NCBI RefSeq assembly: GCF_003501885.1
Contig: NZ_QWFA01000076.1
Coordinates: 1 to 48,121 of the forward strand
Length of the DNA stretch: 48,121 nucleotides
Reading direction: 5' to 3'
Source: Streptomyces globisporus
GTDB lineage: Bacteria; Actinomycetota; Actinomycetes; Streptomycetales; Streptomycetaceae
Position numbers and translations under genes: made by a program. Below the pieces are notes generated by a model that made no database searches, was not told where the DNA came from, and saw only the letters and a list, made by a program, of their open reading frames with translations. Positions 33,387 through 43,113 of this stretch are shown here, piece by piece. Every line of letters starts with the position of its first letter. The first letter of the stretch is position 1.

Positions 33387-34793
33387 CTATGCCTGACGGG
33401 AGGCCAGCTCCACGACGGTGATGTCGGACGGGGCGCCCACCCGGACGGGCGGGCCCCAGGCGCCCGCGCCGCGCGAGACGAAGAGCTGGGTGTCTCCGTA
33501 GCGTTCGAGGCCGGCGACGGTGGGGTTGGCCAGCTCGGCGAGGTAGTTGCCGGGCCAGAGCTGACCGCCGTGGGTGTGGCCGGAGAGCTGCAGGTCGACC
33601 CCGTGCTCGACGGCGTCGTGGATGACGACCGGCTGGTGGGCCATCAGGACGGCGGCGCGGCCCCGGTCCCGGGCGCCCAGCGCGCGGCCGAAGTCGGGCC
33701 CCTGCCCCTCGGTCTCGCCCGCGATGTCGTTGACGCCGGCGAGGTCGAAGCCCTCGATCTCGACCCGGGCGTTCTCCAGCGGGACGAGACCGAGTTCGCG
33801 GACGTGATCGATCCACTCCGCGGCGCCGGAGAAGTACTCGTGGTTGCCGGTGACGAAGTAGCTGCCGTGCCGGGCGCGCAGGGCGGCCAGCGGTTCGGCG
33901 GCGGAGCCGAGGTCCGCGACGGACCCGTCGACGAGGTCGCCGACGACGGCGACCAGGTCGGGCGAGGTCGCGTTGATCGTGTCGACGATCCGGCGGGTGT
34001 GGGCGCGGCCGAGGATCGGGCCGATGTGGATGTCGCTGACCACGGCGATCCGGAAGCCGTGGGCGGCGCGGGGCAGTTTGGCCAGCGGGACGGTGATCCG
34101 CTTGACGCTGGGCCCGCGCAGCACGCCGTACGCGCCGTACCCGACGGTCGCGAGCCCCGCGGCGGCCGCCGCGCCGCCGACGACCCGGGAGACGAAGAGC
34201 CGACGGGAGGGGTGGGGGGCGAGGGCGGGCGCGTGGGTGGTGGCTGCCGGTTCCGCAGCGGGTTCCGTTTCCGGTTCCGCCACGCGGCCGGAAGCGTCGG
34301 ATGCCGTACGCGCCACCGCTTCCGACGGGGCGGAGGCCCCGGCGGAACCGGACGTCACCAGCTCTTCGGTGCGGGGACGGGTCTCGTCCGGGGCCTCCGT
34401 GGGGATGCCGGAAGTCTCCGCGGGGGTTCCGGAAGGCGTTCCGCTTTCCGCCCCGGCCCGTGCCGCGTCACGCCGGGCGAGGACCCGCAGGAGCACCGGG
34501 CGTACGACCTCGCCCACGAGCAGCGCCAGCGTCAGATAGAGCAGGCAGGCCAGCCACAGGAAGCCCGGCCAGGCCAGCACCTGCTGGAGCCAGAAGGGGG
34601 CGCCCACCCGGCCGGACGTCATGGCGCCGACGCTCAGCAGGGGCAGGACGAAGGCGGCGACGGTGCCCGCCCGGCGCAGCCGGCTGCCTGGCTCCGTCGT
34701 GTCACCGACGAAGCGCCGCCACACATACCGGTGCACGGCGCCGAGCAGCGCCAGCACCACGAGCCCCACGAGAGCGAAGACCACTGCAGCCAT
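33387..34793 (-). CDS. Membrane-anchored metallophosphoesterase (YkuE/YaeI-like)
   Basis: 468 residues, ATG at 34793. TM helices near 3-22, 43-60 and 70-95 lead to a low-complexity Ala/Glu/Thr linker (110-200), then a twin-Arg-like SRRLFVSRVVGGAAAAAGLA segment, another TM, and the catalytic domain (about 245-468). All calcineurin-like motifs are present: SDIHIG, VVGDLVDG, TGNHEY, MAHQP and SGHTHGGQLWPG. YaeI/YkuE relatives act on lipid or membrane phosphates. The linker has a simple-repeat character (GTPSGTPAE, EPETEPAAEP). It lies 24 bp downstream of the SCO4848-like gene and may share its transcript. Confidence 0.9.
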   Translation of the reverse strand: MAAVVFALVGLVVLALLGAVHRYVWRRFVGDTTEPGSRLRRAGTVAAFVLPLLSVGAMTSGRVGAPFWLQQVLAWPGFLWLACLLYLTLALLVGEVVRPVLLRVLARRDAARAGAESGTPSGTPAETSGIPTEAPDETRPRTEELVTSGSAGASAPSEAVARTASDASGRVAEPETEPAAEPAATTHAPALAPHPSRRLFVSRVVGGAAAAAGLATVGYGAYGVLRGPSVKRITVPLAKLPRAAHGFRIAVVSDIHIGPILGRAHTRRIVDTINATSPDLVAVVGDLVDGSVADLGSAAEPLAALRARHGSYFVTGNHEYFSGAAEWIDHVRELGLVPLENARVEIEGFDLAGVNDIAGETEGQGPDFGRALGARDRGRAAVLMAHQPVVIHDAVEHGVDLQLSGHTHGGQLWPGNYLAELANPTVAGLERYGDTQLFVSRGAGAWGPPVRVGAPSDITVVELASRQA

Positions 34794-34817
34794 CCGAGCT
34801 TCCCCATGTTCCCGTCG

Positions 34818-35063
34818 TCATGCGCGTGTGTCGCGCAAAGCCCGGACTCCGCGCAACCCGATCACGCCGACCGCCGTCCCCAGAAGAAAGGACGTGATGG
34901 CGAGCAGCAGGTGCACCCAGAAGTAGCCGGTCGGATCACCCGCGTCGTCGAAGGCGAGGCCACTGCCGTCCTGCCACAGATTTTTGACGAAAGTGATCCA
35001 GATGAACCAGCTCCACACCCCGAACGCGAGCAGGAACCAGGACACGCGGCGGCTGAGCTTCAT
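34818..35063 (-). CDS. SCO4848-family small membrane protein
   Basis: 81 residues, ATG at 35063. Two TM helices: VSWFLLAFGVWSWFIWITFV (about 6-25) and WVHLLLAITSFLLGTAVGVI (about 48-67), joined by a hydrophilic loop with DDAGDP. It matches the small family named after S. coelicolor SCO4848; the position, divergent from a D-Ala-D-Ala carboxypeptidase gene, is the same as I recall there. Function is unknown. Confidence 0.85.
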   Translation of the reverse strand: MKLSRRVSWFLLAFGVWSWFIWITFVKNLWQDGSGLAFDDAGDPTGYFWVHLLLAITSFLLGTAVGVIGLRGVRALRDTRA

Positions 35064-35196
35064 GGGTCCAGTATCGCCGTCGTCCCTGGGCCCCCTCCTC
35101 CGGGGTGGCGTCCGAACGGGGCCGTCCTGGCGTTCCCTGCGGCGGGTCAGCCGGTCCGGCTCCGCATCCCCAACTTCGCCCTGTACGTTTCCGACC

Positions 35197-36543
35197 GTGC
35201 CTGCTCTGAAAAAGATCGCCCTCACGGTCACATCCGCCGCCTTGTTGTCCGGTTTCGTCCTCAGTCCGGCCGTAGCGGCCGACAAGGACAAGAGCGACGA
35301 CAAACAGCCGAAGCCGCCGAGCACGATGTCCAGTCTCGGCGGGGAGCAGCTCGGCAAGGCCGGCACCCAGGTCAACCTGGGCGCGGGGGCGCCGGTGCTG
35401 CCGAAGAAGCTGTCGGGCCGGTCGTGGATCGTCGCGGACGCGGAGAGCGGGGACGTCCTGGCGGCGCACAACGCGCACTGGCGGCTGCCGCCGGCCTCCA
35501 CTCTGAAGATGCTCTTCGCCGACACGGTGCTGCCCGCGCTCCAGCCCACCCAGACCCACAAGGTGTCGGAGAGCGAGCTGGCGGGGGTCGGCGAGGGCAG
35601 CAGCCTGGTCGGCATCAAGGAGGACCACACCTACACGGTCCACGACCTGTGGCTCGGGGTGTTCCTGCGGTCGGGCAACGACGCGGTGCACGTCCTCTCC
35701 GAGATGTACGGCGGTGTCCCGCAGACGGTGGCCGCGATGCAGAAGCACGCGGAGGAGCTGCAGGCCCTGGACACCGTGGTGGTCTCGCCGGACGGGTACG
35801 ACGCACCGCGCCAGGTCTCCAGCGCGTACGACCTGACGCTGATCGCCCGCAGCGGGATGCAGAAGAAGGACTTCCGCGAGTACGCGGCGACCGCGTCGGC
35901 CGACTTCCCCGGTGAGAAGAAGAAGGGGAAGAAGCGCGAGTCCTTCGAGATCCAGAACACCAACCGGCTGATCACCGGGGACATCGGCGTGGATCCGTAC
36001 AAGGGCATCGCGGGCGTCAAGAACGGCTACACCACCCACGCGGGCAACACCTTCACCGGCGTCGCCGAGCGCAACGGCAAGGTCCTCCTGGTCACGGTGA
36101 TGAACCCGTCGGCGGAGGAGAGCCACGCCGTCTACAAGGAGGCCGCCCACCTGCTCGACTGGGGCTTCGCCGCCAGCGGCAAGGTGACCCCGGTCGGCCA
36201 GCTGGTGCCGCCGAAGTCCGTGGACACCGGCACCTCGACCGGCGGCAAGGGCGCGGCGCCCGCCGCCGGCGCGGACCAGGGCACGGGGGGCCAGGCGGAG
36301 GCCGCGCACGCCTCCGCGGCGAAGGGTTCCAGCGGGGTCGGGGTCGCCCTGGCGATCATCGGCGGACTGCTGGTGGTCGTGGCCGCCGCGGTGTACCTGG
36401 TCAACCGCCGCTGGCCGCTGGCGGGCCTGGGCGGCCGCACCGCGCCGGCGGCAGACGCGCCGGAGACGAAGGACGCGCCGGAGGCGGCCGAGCCGGCCGC
36501 CTCCGGCGGCGAGGGCGCGGAGAAGCCCGCAGACAAGGCCTAG
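35197..36543 (+). CDS. D-alanyl-D-alanine carboxypeptidase (penicillin-binding protein, S11 family)
   Basis: 448 residues from GTG (MPALKKIALTVTSAALLSGF). No ribosome site precedes it, but TACGTT at 35184-35189 is a good -10 box eight bases away, so the mRNA may be leaderless. Signal peptide up to AVAA. The serine site is STLK (Ser101, Lys104), then SGN (Ser159-Asn161). The third motif reads KNG (275-277), where most PBPs have KTG. A Ser/Gly/Ala-rich stretch leads to a C-terminal TM (VALAIIGGLLVVVAAAVYLV) and a short acidic tail. It trims the terminal D-Ala of peptidoglycan stem peptides outside the cell. Confidence 0.92.
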   Translation: MPALKKIALTVTSAALLSGFVLSPAVAADKDKSDDKQPKPPSTMSSLGGEQLGKAGTQVNLGAGAPVLPKKLSGRSWIVADAESGDVLAAHNAHWRLPPASTLKMLFADTVLPALQPTQTHKVSESELAGVGEGSSLVGIKEDHTYTVHDLWLGVFLRSGNDAVHVLSEMYGGVPQTVAAMQKHAEELQALDTVVVSPDGYDAPRQVSSAYDLTLIARSGMQKKDFREYAATASADFPGEKKKGKKRESFEIQNTNRLITGDIGVDPYKGIAGVKNGYTTHAGNTFTGVAERNGKVLLVTVMNPSAEESHAVYKEAAHLLDWGFAASGKVTPVGQLVPPKSVDTGTSTGGKGAAPAAGADQGTGGQAEAAHASAAKGSSGVGVALAIIGGLLVVVAAAVYLVNRRWPLAGLGGRTAPAADAPETKDAPEAAEPAASGGEGAEKPADKA

Positions 36544-37481
36544 GCGCGGGTCGAGCCGCCGGGCGCCTCGGCCCCGGCGGCCTTCTGCTCCACCTCGGGC
36601 TCCTCGTCCGGCTGCCCCACGCCCTCTTCCTCCTTGCTCCCGGTGGCCGTCCACGCGGCGCAGAACAGCAGCAGCTTCGCGGTGAAGTTGATCCACAGGA
36701 GCAGGGCGATCGGCACGCCGAACGCCCCGTACATGCTCTTGCCCGCCACGTCCCGCATATAGCTGCCGAGCAGCAGCTTGAGCAGTTCGAAGCCGACCGC
36801 CCCGAGCAGGGCCGCGACCACCAGCCGCCGCCGGGGCGGCTCCACGCCGGGCAGCAGGGTCAGCAGATAGAGCAGCAGCAGGAAGTCGGCGACGACCGCG
36901 ACCGCCAGCGCGGCCACCCGCAGCAGGATGCCGCCGGCCCCGCCCTCGGGGATGCCGATCTGGTCTGCGGTCCAGCCCACCGCCGTCGAACCGACGGTGG
37001 AGACCGCCAGGGTGGCGAGCCCCGCGCCGCCGAGTCCGACCAGCAGCACGGCGTCCTTCACCTTGGCGACGACGGGGTTGGCCTCCTGGACGTCGTCCAG
37101 TTCCCAGACCGCGCGCAGGCATTCGCGCAGCGAGCCGACCCAGCCGACGCCGGTGAACAGCAGCAGCGCACCGGCCACCAGGCCGACCGTGCCCGCGTTG
37201 GCCACCAGACCGTCGATGCCGAGCTGGTCGGAGATGCCGGGCACCTGGTCGGCGAGCTTGTCCTTGATGGTGTCGAGCTGCTTGTCGCTCAGCAGGGCGG
37301 CGGCGATCGCCGCGCCGACCGCGATCAGCGGGAAGAGGGCGAGGAAGCTGATGAAGGTGATCGCCGCCGCGAGCCTGGCCCAGTGGACCCGGTCCAGCCG
37401 CTCGTAGGAACGCCAGGCGTGCGTCTCCATCAGCCGGGCGACCAGGGGCCCGATCACCGGGAGTTTCTTGAGCCAGTCCAT
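36540..37481 (-). CDS. YihY/BrkB-family inner-membrane protein
   Basis: 313 residues, ATG at 37481 (MDWLKKLPVIGPLVARLMET). Six TM helices as in the YihY/BrkB family: after WARLAAAITFISFLALFPLI, others at about 105-130, 150-175, 195-225, 230-250 and 265-285. LLFTGVGWVGSLRECLRAVW, and SYMRDVAGKSMYGAFGVPIA then LLLWINFTAKLLLFCAAWTA are conserved landmarks. The tail is acidic (EEPEVEQKAAGAEAP). Function of the family is unsettled. Its TAG stop shares CTAG with the convergent carboxypeptidase gene, so the two genes end within the same four bases. Confidence 0.88.
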   Translation of the reverse strand: MDWLKKLPVIGPLVARLMETHAWRSYERLDRVHWARLAAAITFISFLALFPLIAVGAAIAAALLSDKQLDTIKDKLADQVPGISDQLGIDGLVANAGTVGLVAGALLLFTGVGWVGSLRECLRAVWELDDVQEANPVVAKVKDAVLLVGLGGAGLATLAVSTVGSTAVGWTADQIGIPEGGAGGILLRVAALAVAVVADFLLLLYLLTLLPGVEPPRRRLVVAALLGAVGFELLKLLLGSYMRDVAGKSMYGAFGVPIALLLWINFTAKLLLFCAAWTATGSKEEEGVGQPDEEPEVEQKAAGAEAPGGSTRA

Positions 37482-37653
37482 GACGTCACGCGTACCCTCC
37501 TGAGCCCGGAACACCAGCGGCCCGCCCCGGACTCTCCCGGACGCGCCCGGCGGATCCCCGTCACCATGCGCTGACACTCACTCCATCACCCGTTCCGGTG
37601 AGCGAATTCACCAATGCCGCAAAGCGGATTTCCGGGACGATACGGTCACCCCC

Positions 37654-39018
37654 ATGTCCGTCGACACGGTGTCCTTGACCGGCTGGGGCCGCACCGCCCC
37701 GACGACCGCCGTGCGGTTCCGCCCCCGTGGCTATGAGGAGGCCGCCGCCGTCGTCCGGGGGCGCGGGCCCCGGGGCGTCATCGCGCGCGGGCTGGGGCGG
37801 TCGCCCGGGGACGCGGCGCAGAACGCGGGCGGCTCGGTGCTCGACCTGGCGGGCCTGGCCCGGATCGGCGGGGTGGACGCCGCCGCCGGCGTGGTGCGCT
37901 GCGAGGCGGGGGTGAGCCTGGAGCGGCTGCTGCGGGTCCTGCTGCCGCTGGGCTGGCTGCCGCCGGTCCTGCCGGGGACCGGCAAGGTCACGGTCGGCGG
38001 GGCGATCGCCTCCGATCTGCCCGGGCTCGACCACCGGCGGGCGGGGTCGTTCGCCCGGCACGTGAGCGCCCTGGAGCTGCTCACCGCCGACGGCGAGGTG
38101 CGTACGGTGCTGCCGGGCACCGCCCTCTTCGACGCGACCGCCGGGGGCCTCGGGCTGACCGGAGTGATCCTGGGCGCCACGCTCCGCCTCCGGCGCGTCA
38201 CCACGGGGCTGATGTCGGTCTCCACCGAGCGCGCCGGGGACCTGGACGATCTGCTGGCCCGTTTCACCGCGGGCGGCGACCGGCTGCCGTACGCCTCCGC
38301 CTGGGTCGACCTGATGGCCCGGGGCCGGGCGGCCGGGCGCGGGGTCCTCACCCGGGGGGAGCACGCGACCCCCGATATGCGCCCGGCGCACGCGGGGCGC
38401 ACTCGATGGTCCCCGCGCTCCGGAGGGGCGCCGGGGAGGTCCCCCTTCCCCGGCTTCCCGCCGCTGCCAGGGAGCCTGCTCGGCCCGGCGGCCGCCGCCC
38501 TGTGCAACGAGGTCCGCTACCGCGGCGCGCCCCGCGCGCGGACCGGTGAGCTGCGCCCCGTCCCCGCCTTCTTCCACGCGTCGGACGCCCTCCCGGACGT
38601 ACGCGCGCTCTACGGCCGGGGCGGCCTGGTGCGCTACCGGTTCACCGTCGGATACGGCCAGGAGGAGACCCTGCACCGGGTGGTGCGCCGGATCGCGGCG
38701 CGCCGGAGCCCCGCCGTGCGGGCCGTCCTCCAGCGGTTCGGGGCGGCGGACCCCGGCCCGCTGTCGTTCGCCGCGCCCGGCTGGTCCCTGGAGCTGGATC
38801 TGCCCGCGGCCCTGCCCGGCCTGAGCCGTTTCCTGGACGGTGTCGACGAGGAGGTGGCCGCCGCCGGGGGCCGGGTCTGTCTGGCGACGGACTCCCGGAC
38901 GCGACCGGAGACGGCGGCCGCGATGTACCCGCGGCTGGCGGAGTTCCGGGAGCTGCGGGCGCGTCTCGACCCGGCGGGAGCGTTCCGCTCGGATTTGTCG
39001 CGCCGACTGGGACCCTGA
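37654..39018 (+). CDS. dprE1: DprE1-like FAD-binding oxidoreductase
   Basis: 454 residues, ATG with no ribosome site but TACGGT as a -10 eight bases upstream, so perhaps leaderless. The PCMH-type FAD domain is clear: RGLGRSPGDAAQNAGGSVLD, GVVRCEAGVSLERLLRVLLP, VTVGGAIASDLPGLDHRRAG. The C-terminal block GPLSFAAPGWSLELDLP, DSRTRPETAAAMYPRLAEFR and FRSDLSRRLGP matches decaprenylphosphoryl-ribose oxidase. By recalled alignment with M. tuberculosis DprE1, several pocket residues differ (the H-x-K before NHH reads P-x-L, and the Lys of KDSRTT is Thr). It likely oxidises a polyprenyl-phosphate sugar, not necessarily ribose. The dprE2 partner follows. Confidence 0.82.
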   Translation: MSVDTVSLTGWGRTAPTTAVRFRPRGYEEAAAVVRGRGPRGVIARGLGRSPGDAAQNAGGSVLDLAGLARIGGVDAAAGVVRCEAGVSLERLLRVLLPLGWLPPVLPGTGKVTVGGAIASDLPGLDHRRAGSFARHVSALELLTADGEVRTVLPGTALFDATAGGLGLTGVILGATLRLRRVTTGLMSVSTERAGDLDDLLARFTAGGDRLPYASAWVDLMARGRAAGRGVLTRGEHATPDMRPAHAGRTRWSPRSGGAPGRSPFPGFPPLPGSLLGPAAAALCNEVRYRGAPRARTGELRPVPAFFHASDALPDVRALYGRGGLVRYRFTVGYGQEETLHRVVRRIAARRSPAVRAVLQRFGAADPGPLSFAAPGWSLELDLPAALPGLSRFLDGVDEEVAAAGGRVCLATDSRTRPETAAAMYPRLAEFRELRARLDPAGAFRSDLSRRLGP

Positions 39019-39061
39019 CCCGCCCCACATGAATCCCACCCCATCTGACCAGGAGCTTTCC

Positions 39062-39817
39062 GTGAAGGATGCCTTTGGCGCCCCGCAGTCCCTGCTCGTC
39101 CTCGGCGGCACATCCGAGATCGCCCTGGCCACCGCCCGCCGACTGATCGCCCTGCGCACCCGCCGCGTCTGGCTGGCCGGGCGCCCCTCCCCCGCCCTGG
39201 ACGCGGCCGCCGCCGAACTGCGCGGGCGCGGGGCCGAGGTGCACACCGTCGACTTCGACGCGCTGGACTCCGCCTCCCACGAGGTCACCCTCGGCAAGGT
39301 CTTCGCCGAGGGCGACGTCGACGTGGTGCTGATGGCGTTCGGGGTCCTCGGCGATCAGGCGCGGGACGAGGAGGAGCCGATGGCCGCCGTCCGGGTCGCC
39401 CAGACCAACTACACGGGGGCGGTCTCCGCCGGGCTGGTGTGCGCCGGCGCACTGCAGGCGCAGGGGCACGGTTCGCTGGTGGTGCTGTCCTCGGTGGCCG
39501 GGGAGCGCGCCCGGCGCGCGGACTTCATCTACGGCTCCAGCAAGGCGGGGCTCGACGCGTTCGCCCAGGGCCTCGGCGACGCGCTCCAGGGGACCGGGGT
39601 GCAGGTGATGGTGGTCCGGCCGGGGTTCGTCCGGACGCGGGCCACGGCGGGGCTGCCGGAGCAGCCGCTCGCGACGGGACCCGAGGAGGTCGCGGCGGCG
39701 ATCGTCACGGGGCTGCGGCGGCGCTCGGAGACCGTGTGGGTGCCCGGCTCGCTGCGGGTGGTGATGGCGGCGCTGCGGCACGTGCCGCGCCCGCTGTTCC
39801 GGCGTCTGCCGGTCTGA
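39062..39817 (+). CDS. dprE2: DprE2-like short-chain reductase (decaprenylphosphoryl-2-keto-ribose reductase type)
   Basis: 251 residues, GTG after AGGAG by six bases; an ATG at 39029 is in frame but has no such site. SDR features: VLGGTSEIALATARRL (NAD(P)-binding), VLMAFGVLGD, and the catalytic YGSSK (Tyr and Lys four apart) after VLSSVAGERARR. VVRPGFVRTRAT is characteristic of DprE2. It would reduce the keto product of the neighbouring oxidase, completing epimerisation at C2 of a polyprenyl-phosphate pentose. Gap to dprE1 is 43 bp, so one operon. Confidence 0.85.
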   Translation: MKDAFGAPQSLLVLGGTSEIALATARRLIALRTRRVWLAGRPSPALDAAAAELRGRGAEVHTVDFDALDSASHEVTLGKVFAEGDVDVVLMAFGVLGDQARDEEEPMAAVRVAQTNYTGAVSAGLVCAGALQAQGHGSLVVLSSVAGERARRADFIYGSSKAGLDAFAQGLGDALQGTGVQVMVVRPGFVRTRATAGLPEQPLATGPEEVAAAIVTGLRRRSETVWVPGSLRVVMAALRHVPRPLFRRLPV

Positions 39818-39853
39818 GCCGCCGGTCCGGTCCGTCGGGCTACGTCGGGGCGC

Positions 39854-40456
39854 TCAGGGCCGCAGCGACGGGGCCGAGGACGACGCCTCGATGGTGTAGC
39901 CGCCCTGGGCGGGGACGGCGGGCGCGCCGCCGCCTCCGCCGAAGGGGAAGTCGCGGAGCTTGCGCCAGACGGCGTCCGGGCCCTGCTCGTACAGCGCGAA
40001 GGAGCCGCAGGTCCAGGCGGCCTCGTAGTCGGCGAGCTCCTCGTAGGCCCGGTCCATGGCCTCCTCGGAGATGCCGTGGGCCACGGTGACGTGCGGGTGG
40101 TACGGGAACTGGAGCTCGCGGACCAGGGGCCCGGAGGCGTCCCGGACCCGCTTCTGGAGCCAGGAGCAGGCCGAGGCGCCCGCGACGACCTGGACGAAGA
40201 CGACCGGGGAGAGCGGGCGGAAGGTGCCGGTGCCGGAGAGCCGCATCGGGAACGGGCGGCCGGCCGTGGCGATCGTTTCGAGATGCGCCTCGATCGCGGG
40301 CAGGTCCGCCGCGTCCGCCTCCGTCGGCGGGAGCAGGGTGACGTGGGTGGGAATGCCGTAGGCGGCAGGGTCCCCGAAGCTCGCGCGGCGTTCCTGGAGC
40401 AGGCTGCCGTAGGGCTCCGGGACCGCGATCGAAACGCCGAGCGTTACGGTCCCCAC
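39854..40456 (-). CDS. 2'-5' RNA ligase/LigT-like 2H phosphoesterase
   Basis: 200 residues, GTG at 40456 after GGAGGAG. The two 2H motifs are HVTLLPPTEAD and HVTVAHGISEEA, each with H-x-T, about 85 residues apart. The fold is two repeats; RFDEP-like sequences are absent. Such proteins hydrolyse cyclic phosphodiesters (2',3'-cyclic RNA ends or ADP-ribose cyclic phosphate). A Gly-rich patch GGGGGAPAVPAQGG lies near the C-terminus. Located upstream of trpS on the same strand order, though they are likely separate units with a 120-bp gap. Confidence 0.85.
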   Translation of the reverse strand: MGTVTLGVSIAVPEPYGSLLQERRASFGDPAAYGIPTHVTLLPPTEADAADLPAIEAHLETIATAGRPFPMRLSGTGTFRPLSPVVFVQVVAGASACSWLQKRVRDASGPLVRELQFPYHPHVTVAHGISEEAMDRAYEELADYEAAWTCGSFALYEQGPDAVWRKLRDFPFGGGGGAPAVPAQGGYTIEASSSAPSLRP

Positions 40457-40577
40457 GTCGTTCTCCTCCGTCGTCGATGGTCGGTTTTCGGTCATGCCGC
40501 GCGGGCCGGGTGTCCGGCCCGCGCGTTCCGCCGCAAGTGTGACCCCTGCGGCCATGATCTCGCCAGGGCCCTTGGAC

Positions 40578-41882
<1,305 letters not shown>

Positions 41883-43091
41883 GTGTCGACCACGGAAAAC
41901 GCCATCGCCTCCGCCGAGGCGCACAGTGCGCACAACTACCACCCGCTGCCGGTCGTCGTGGCCTCGGCCGAGGGCGCCTGGATGACCGATGTGGAGGGCC
42001 GCCGCTACCTCGACATGCTCGCCGGGTACTCGGCGCTCAATTTCGGCCATGGCAACCGCCGCCTCATCGACGCGGCCAAGGCCCAGCTGGAACGCGTCAC
42101 GCTGACGTCCCGGGCCTTCTACCACGACCGGTTCGCCGACTTCTGTACCGAGCTGGCGGCCCTGTGCGGCATGGAGACGGTGCTGCCGATGAACACCGGG
42201 GCGGAGGCCGTGGAGACCGCGGTGAAGACCGCCCGCAAGTGGGGCTACCGGGTCAAGCGCGTGCCGGACGGGATGGCCAAGATCATCGTGGCCTCGGACA
42301 ACTTCCACGGCCGTACGACGACGATCGTCAGCTTCTCCACCGACCCGGAGGCGCGGGCCGACTTCGGCCCGTACACCCCGGGCTTCGAGATCGTGCCGTA
42401 CGGGGATCTCACCGCGATGCGGGAGGCGATGACCGAGAACACCGTGGCGGTGCTGATCGAGCCGATCCAGGGCGAGGCGGGGGTGCTGGTGCCGCCGGCC
42501 GGCTATCTCCCGGGCGTACGGGAGCTGACCCGCGAGCGGAACGTGCTGTTCATCGCGGACGAGATCCAGTCGGGTCTGGGCCGGACCGGGAAGACGTTCG
42601 CGCTGGAGCACGAGGGTGTGGTGCCGGACATGTACGTGCTCGGCAAGGCGCTGGGCGGCGGCGTGGTGCCGGTCTCGGCGGTGGTCTCGTCGGCGGACGT
42701 GCTGGGGGTGTTCCGGCCCGGCGAGCACGGCTCCACGTTCGGCGGGAACCCGCTGGCGTGCGCGGTGGCGCTGGAGGTGGTCGCGATGTTGCGGACCGGC
42801 GAGTACCAGCAGCGGGCGGCCGAGCTGGGCGACCATCTGCACCGGGAGCTCGGCCTGTTGACGGGCGGCGGCGCGGTGGAGGCGGTGCGCGGCCGGGGGC
42901 TGTGGGCGGGGGTGGACATCGCTCCGGCGCTGGGCACCGGCCGGGAGATCTCCGAGAAGCTGATGGAGGAGGGAGTGCTGGTGAAGGACACCCACGGCTC
43001 GACGATCCGGATCGCCCCGCCGCTGGTGATCTCCAAGGAGGACCTGGACTGGGGCCTGGACCGGCTGCGTACGGTGCTGAGCGCCCGGTAG
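41883..43091 (+). CDS. rocD: Ornithine aminotransferase
   Basis: 402 residues, GTG with GGAG five bases upstream. Class III aminotransferase: NYHPLPVVVASAEGAWMTDV, LPMNTGAEAVETAVKTARKW, the FHGRTTTIVSFSTDP stretch and LFIADEIQSGLGRTGKTFA with Asp of the PLP ring; the PLP Lys is K255 in VLGKALGGG. The TGAEA and NFHGRT patterns match ornithine delta-aminotransferase, which makes glutamate semialdehyde from ornithine. The usual arginine-catabolism partner ddaH is not in the window. Ends 22 bp from the convergent ATP-grasp gene. Confidence 0.93.
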   Translation: MSTTENAIASAEAHSAHNYHPLPVVVASAEGAWMTDVEGRRYLDMLAGYSALNFGHGNRRLIDAAKAQLERVTLTSRAFYHDRFADFCTELAALCGMETVLPMNTGAEAVETAVKTARKWGYRVKRVPDGMAKIIVASDNFHGRTTTIVSFSTDPEARADFGPYTPGFEIVPYGDLTAMREAMTENTVAVLIEPIQGEAGVLVPPAGYLPGVRELTRERNVLFIADEIQSGLGRTGKTFALEHEGVVPDMYVLGKALGGGVVPVSAVVSSADVLGVFRPGEHGSTFGGNPLACAVALEVVAMLRTGEYQQRAAELGDHLHRELGLLTGGGAVEAVRGRGLWAGVDIAPALGTGREISEKLMEEGVLVKDTHGSTIRIAPPLVISKEDLDWGLDRLRTVLSAR

Positions 43092-43113
43092 GACGCGGAT
43101 CCCACCGGAGGAT

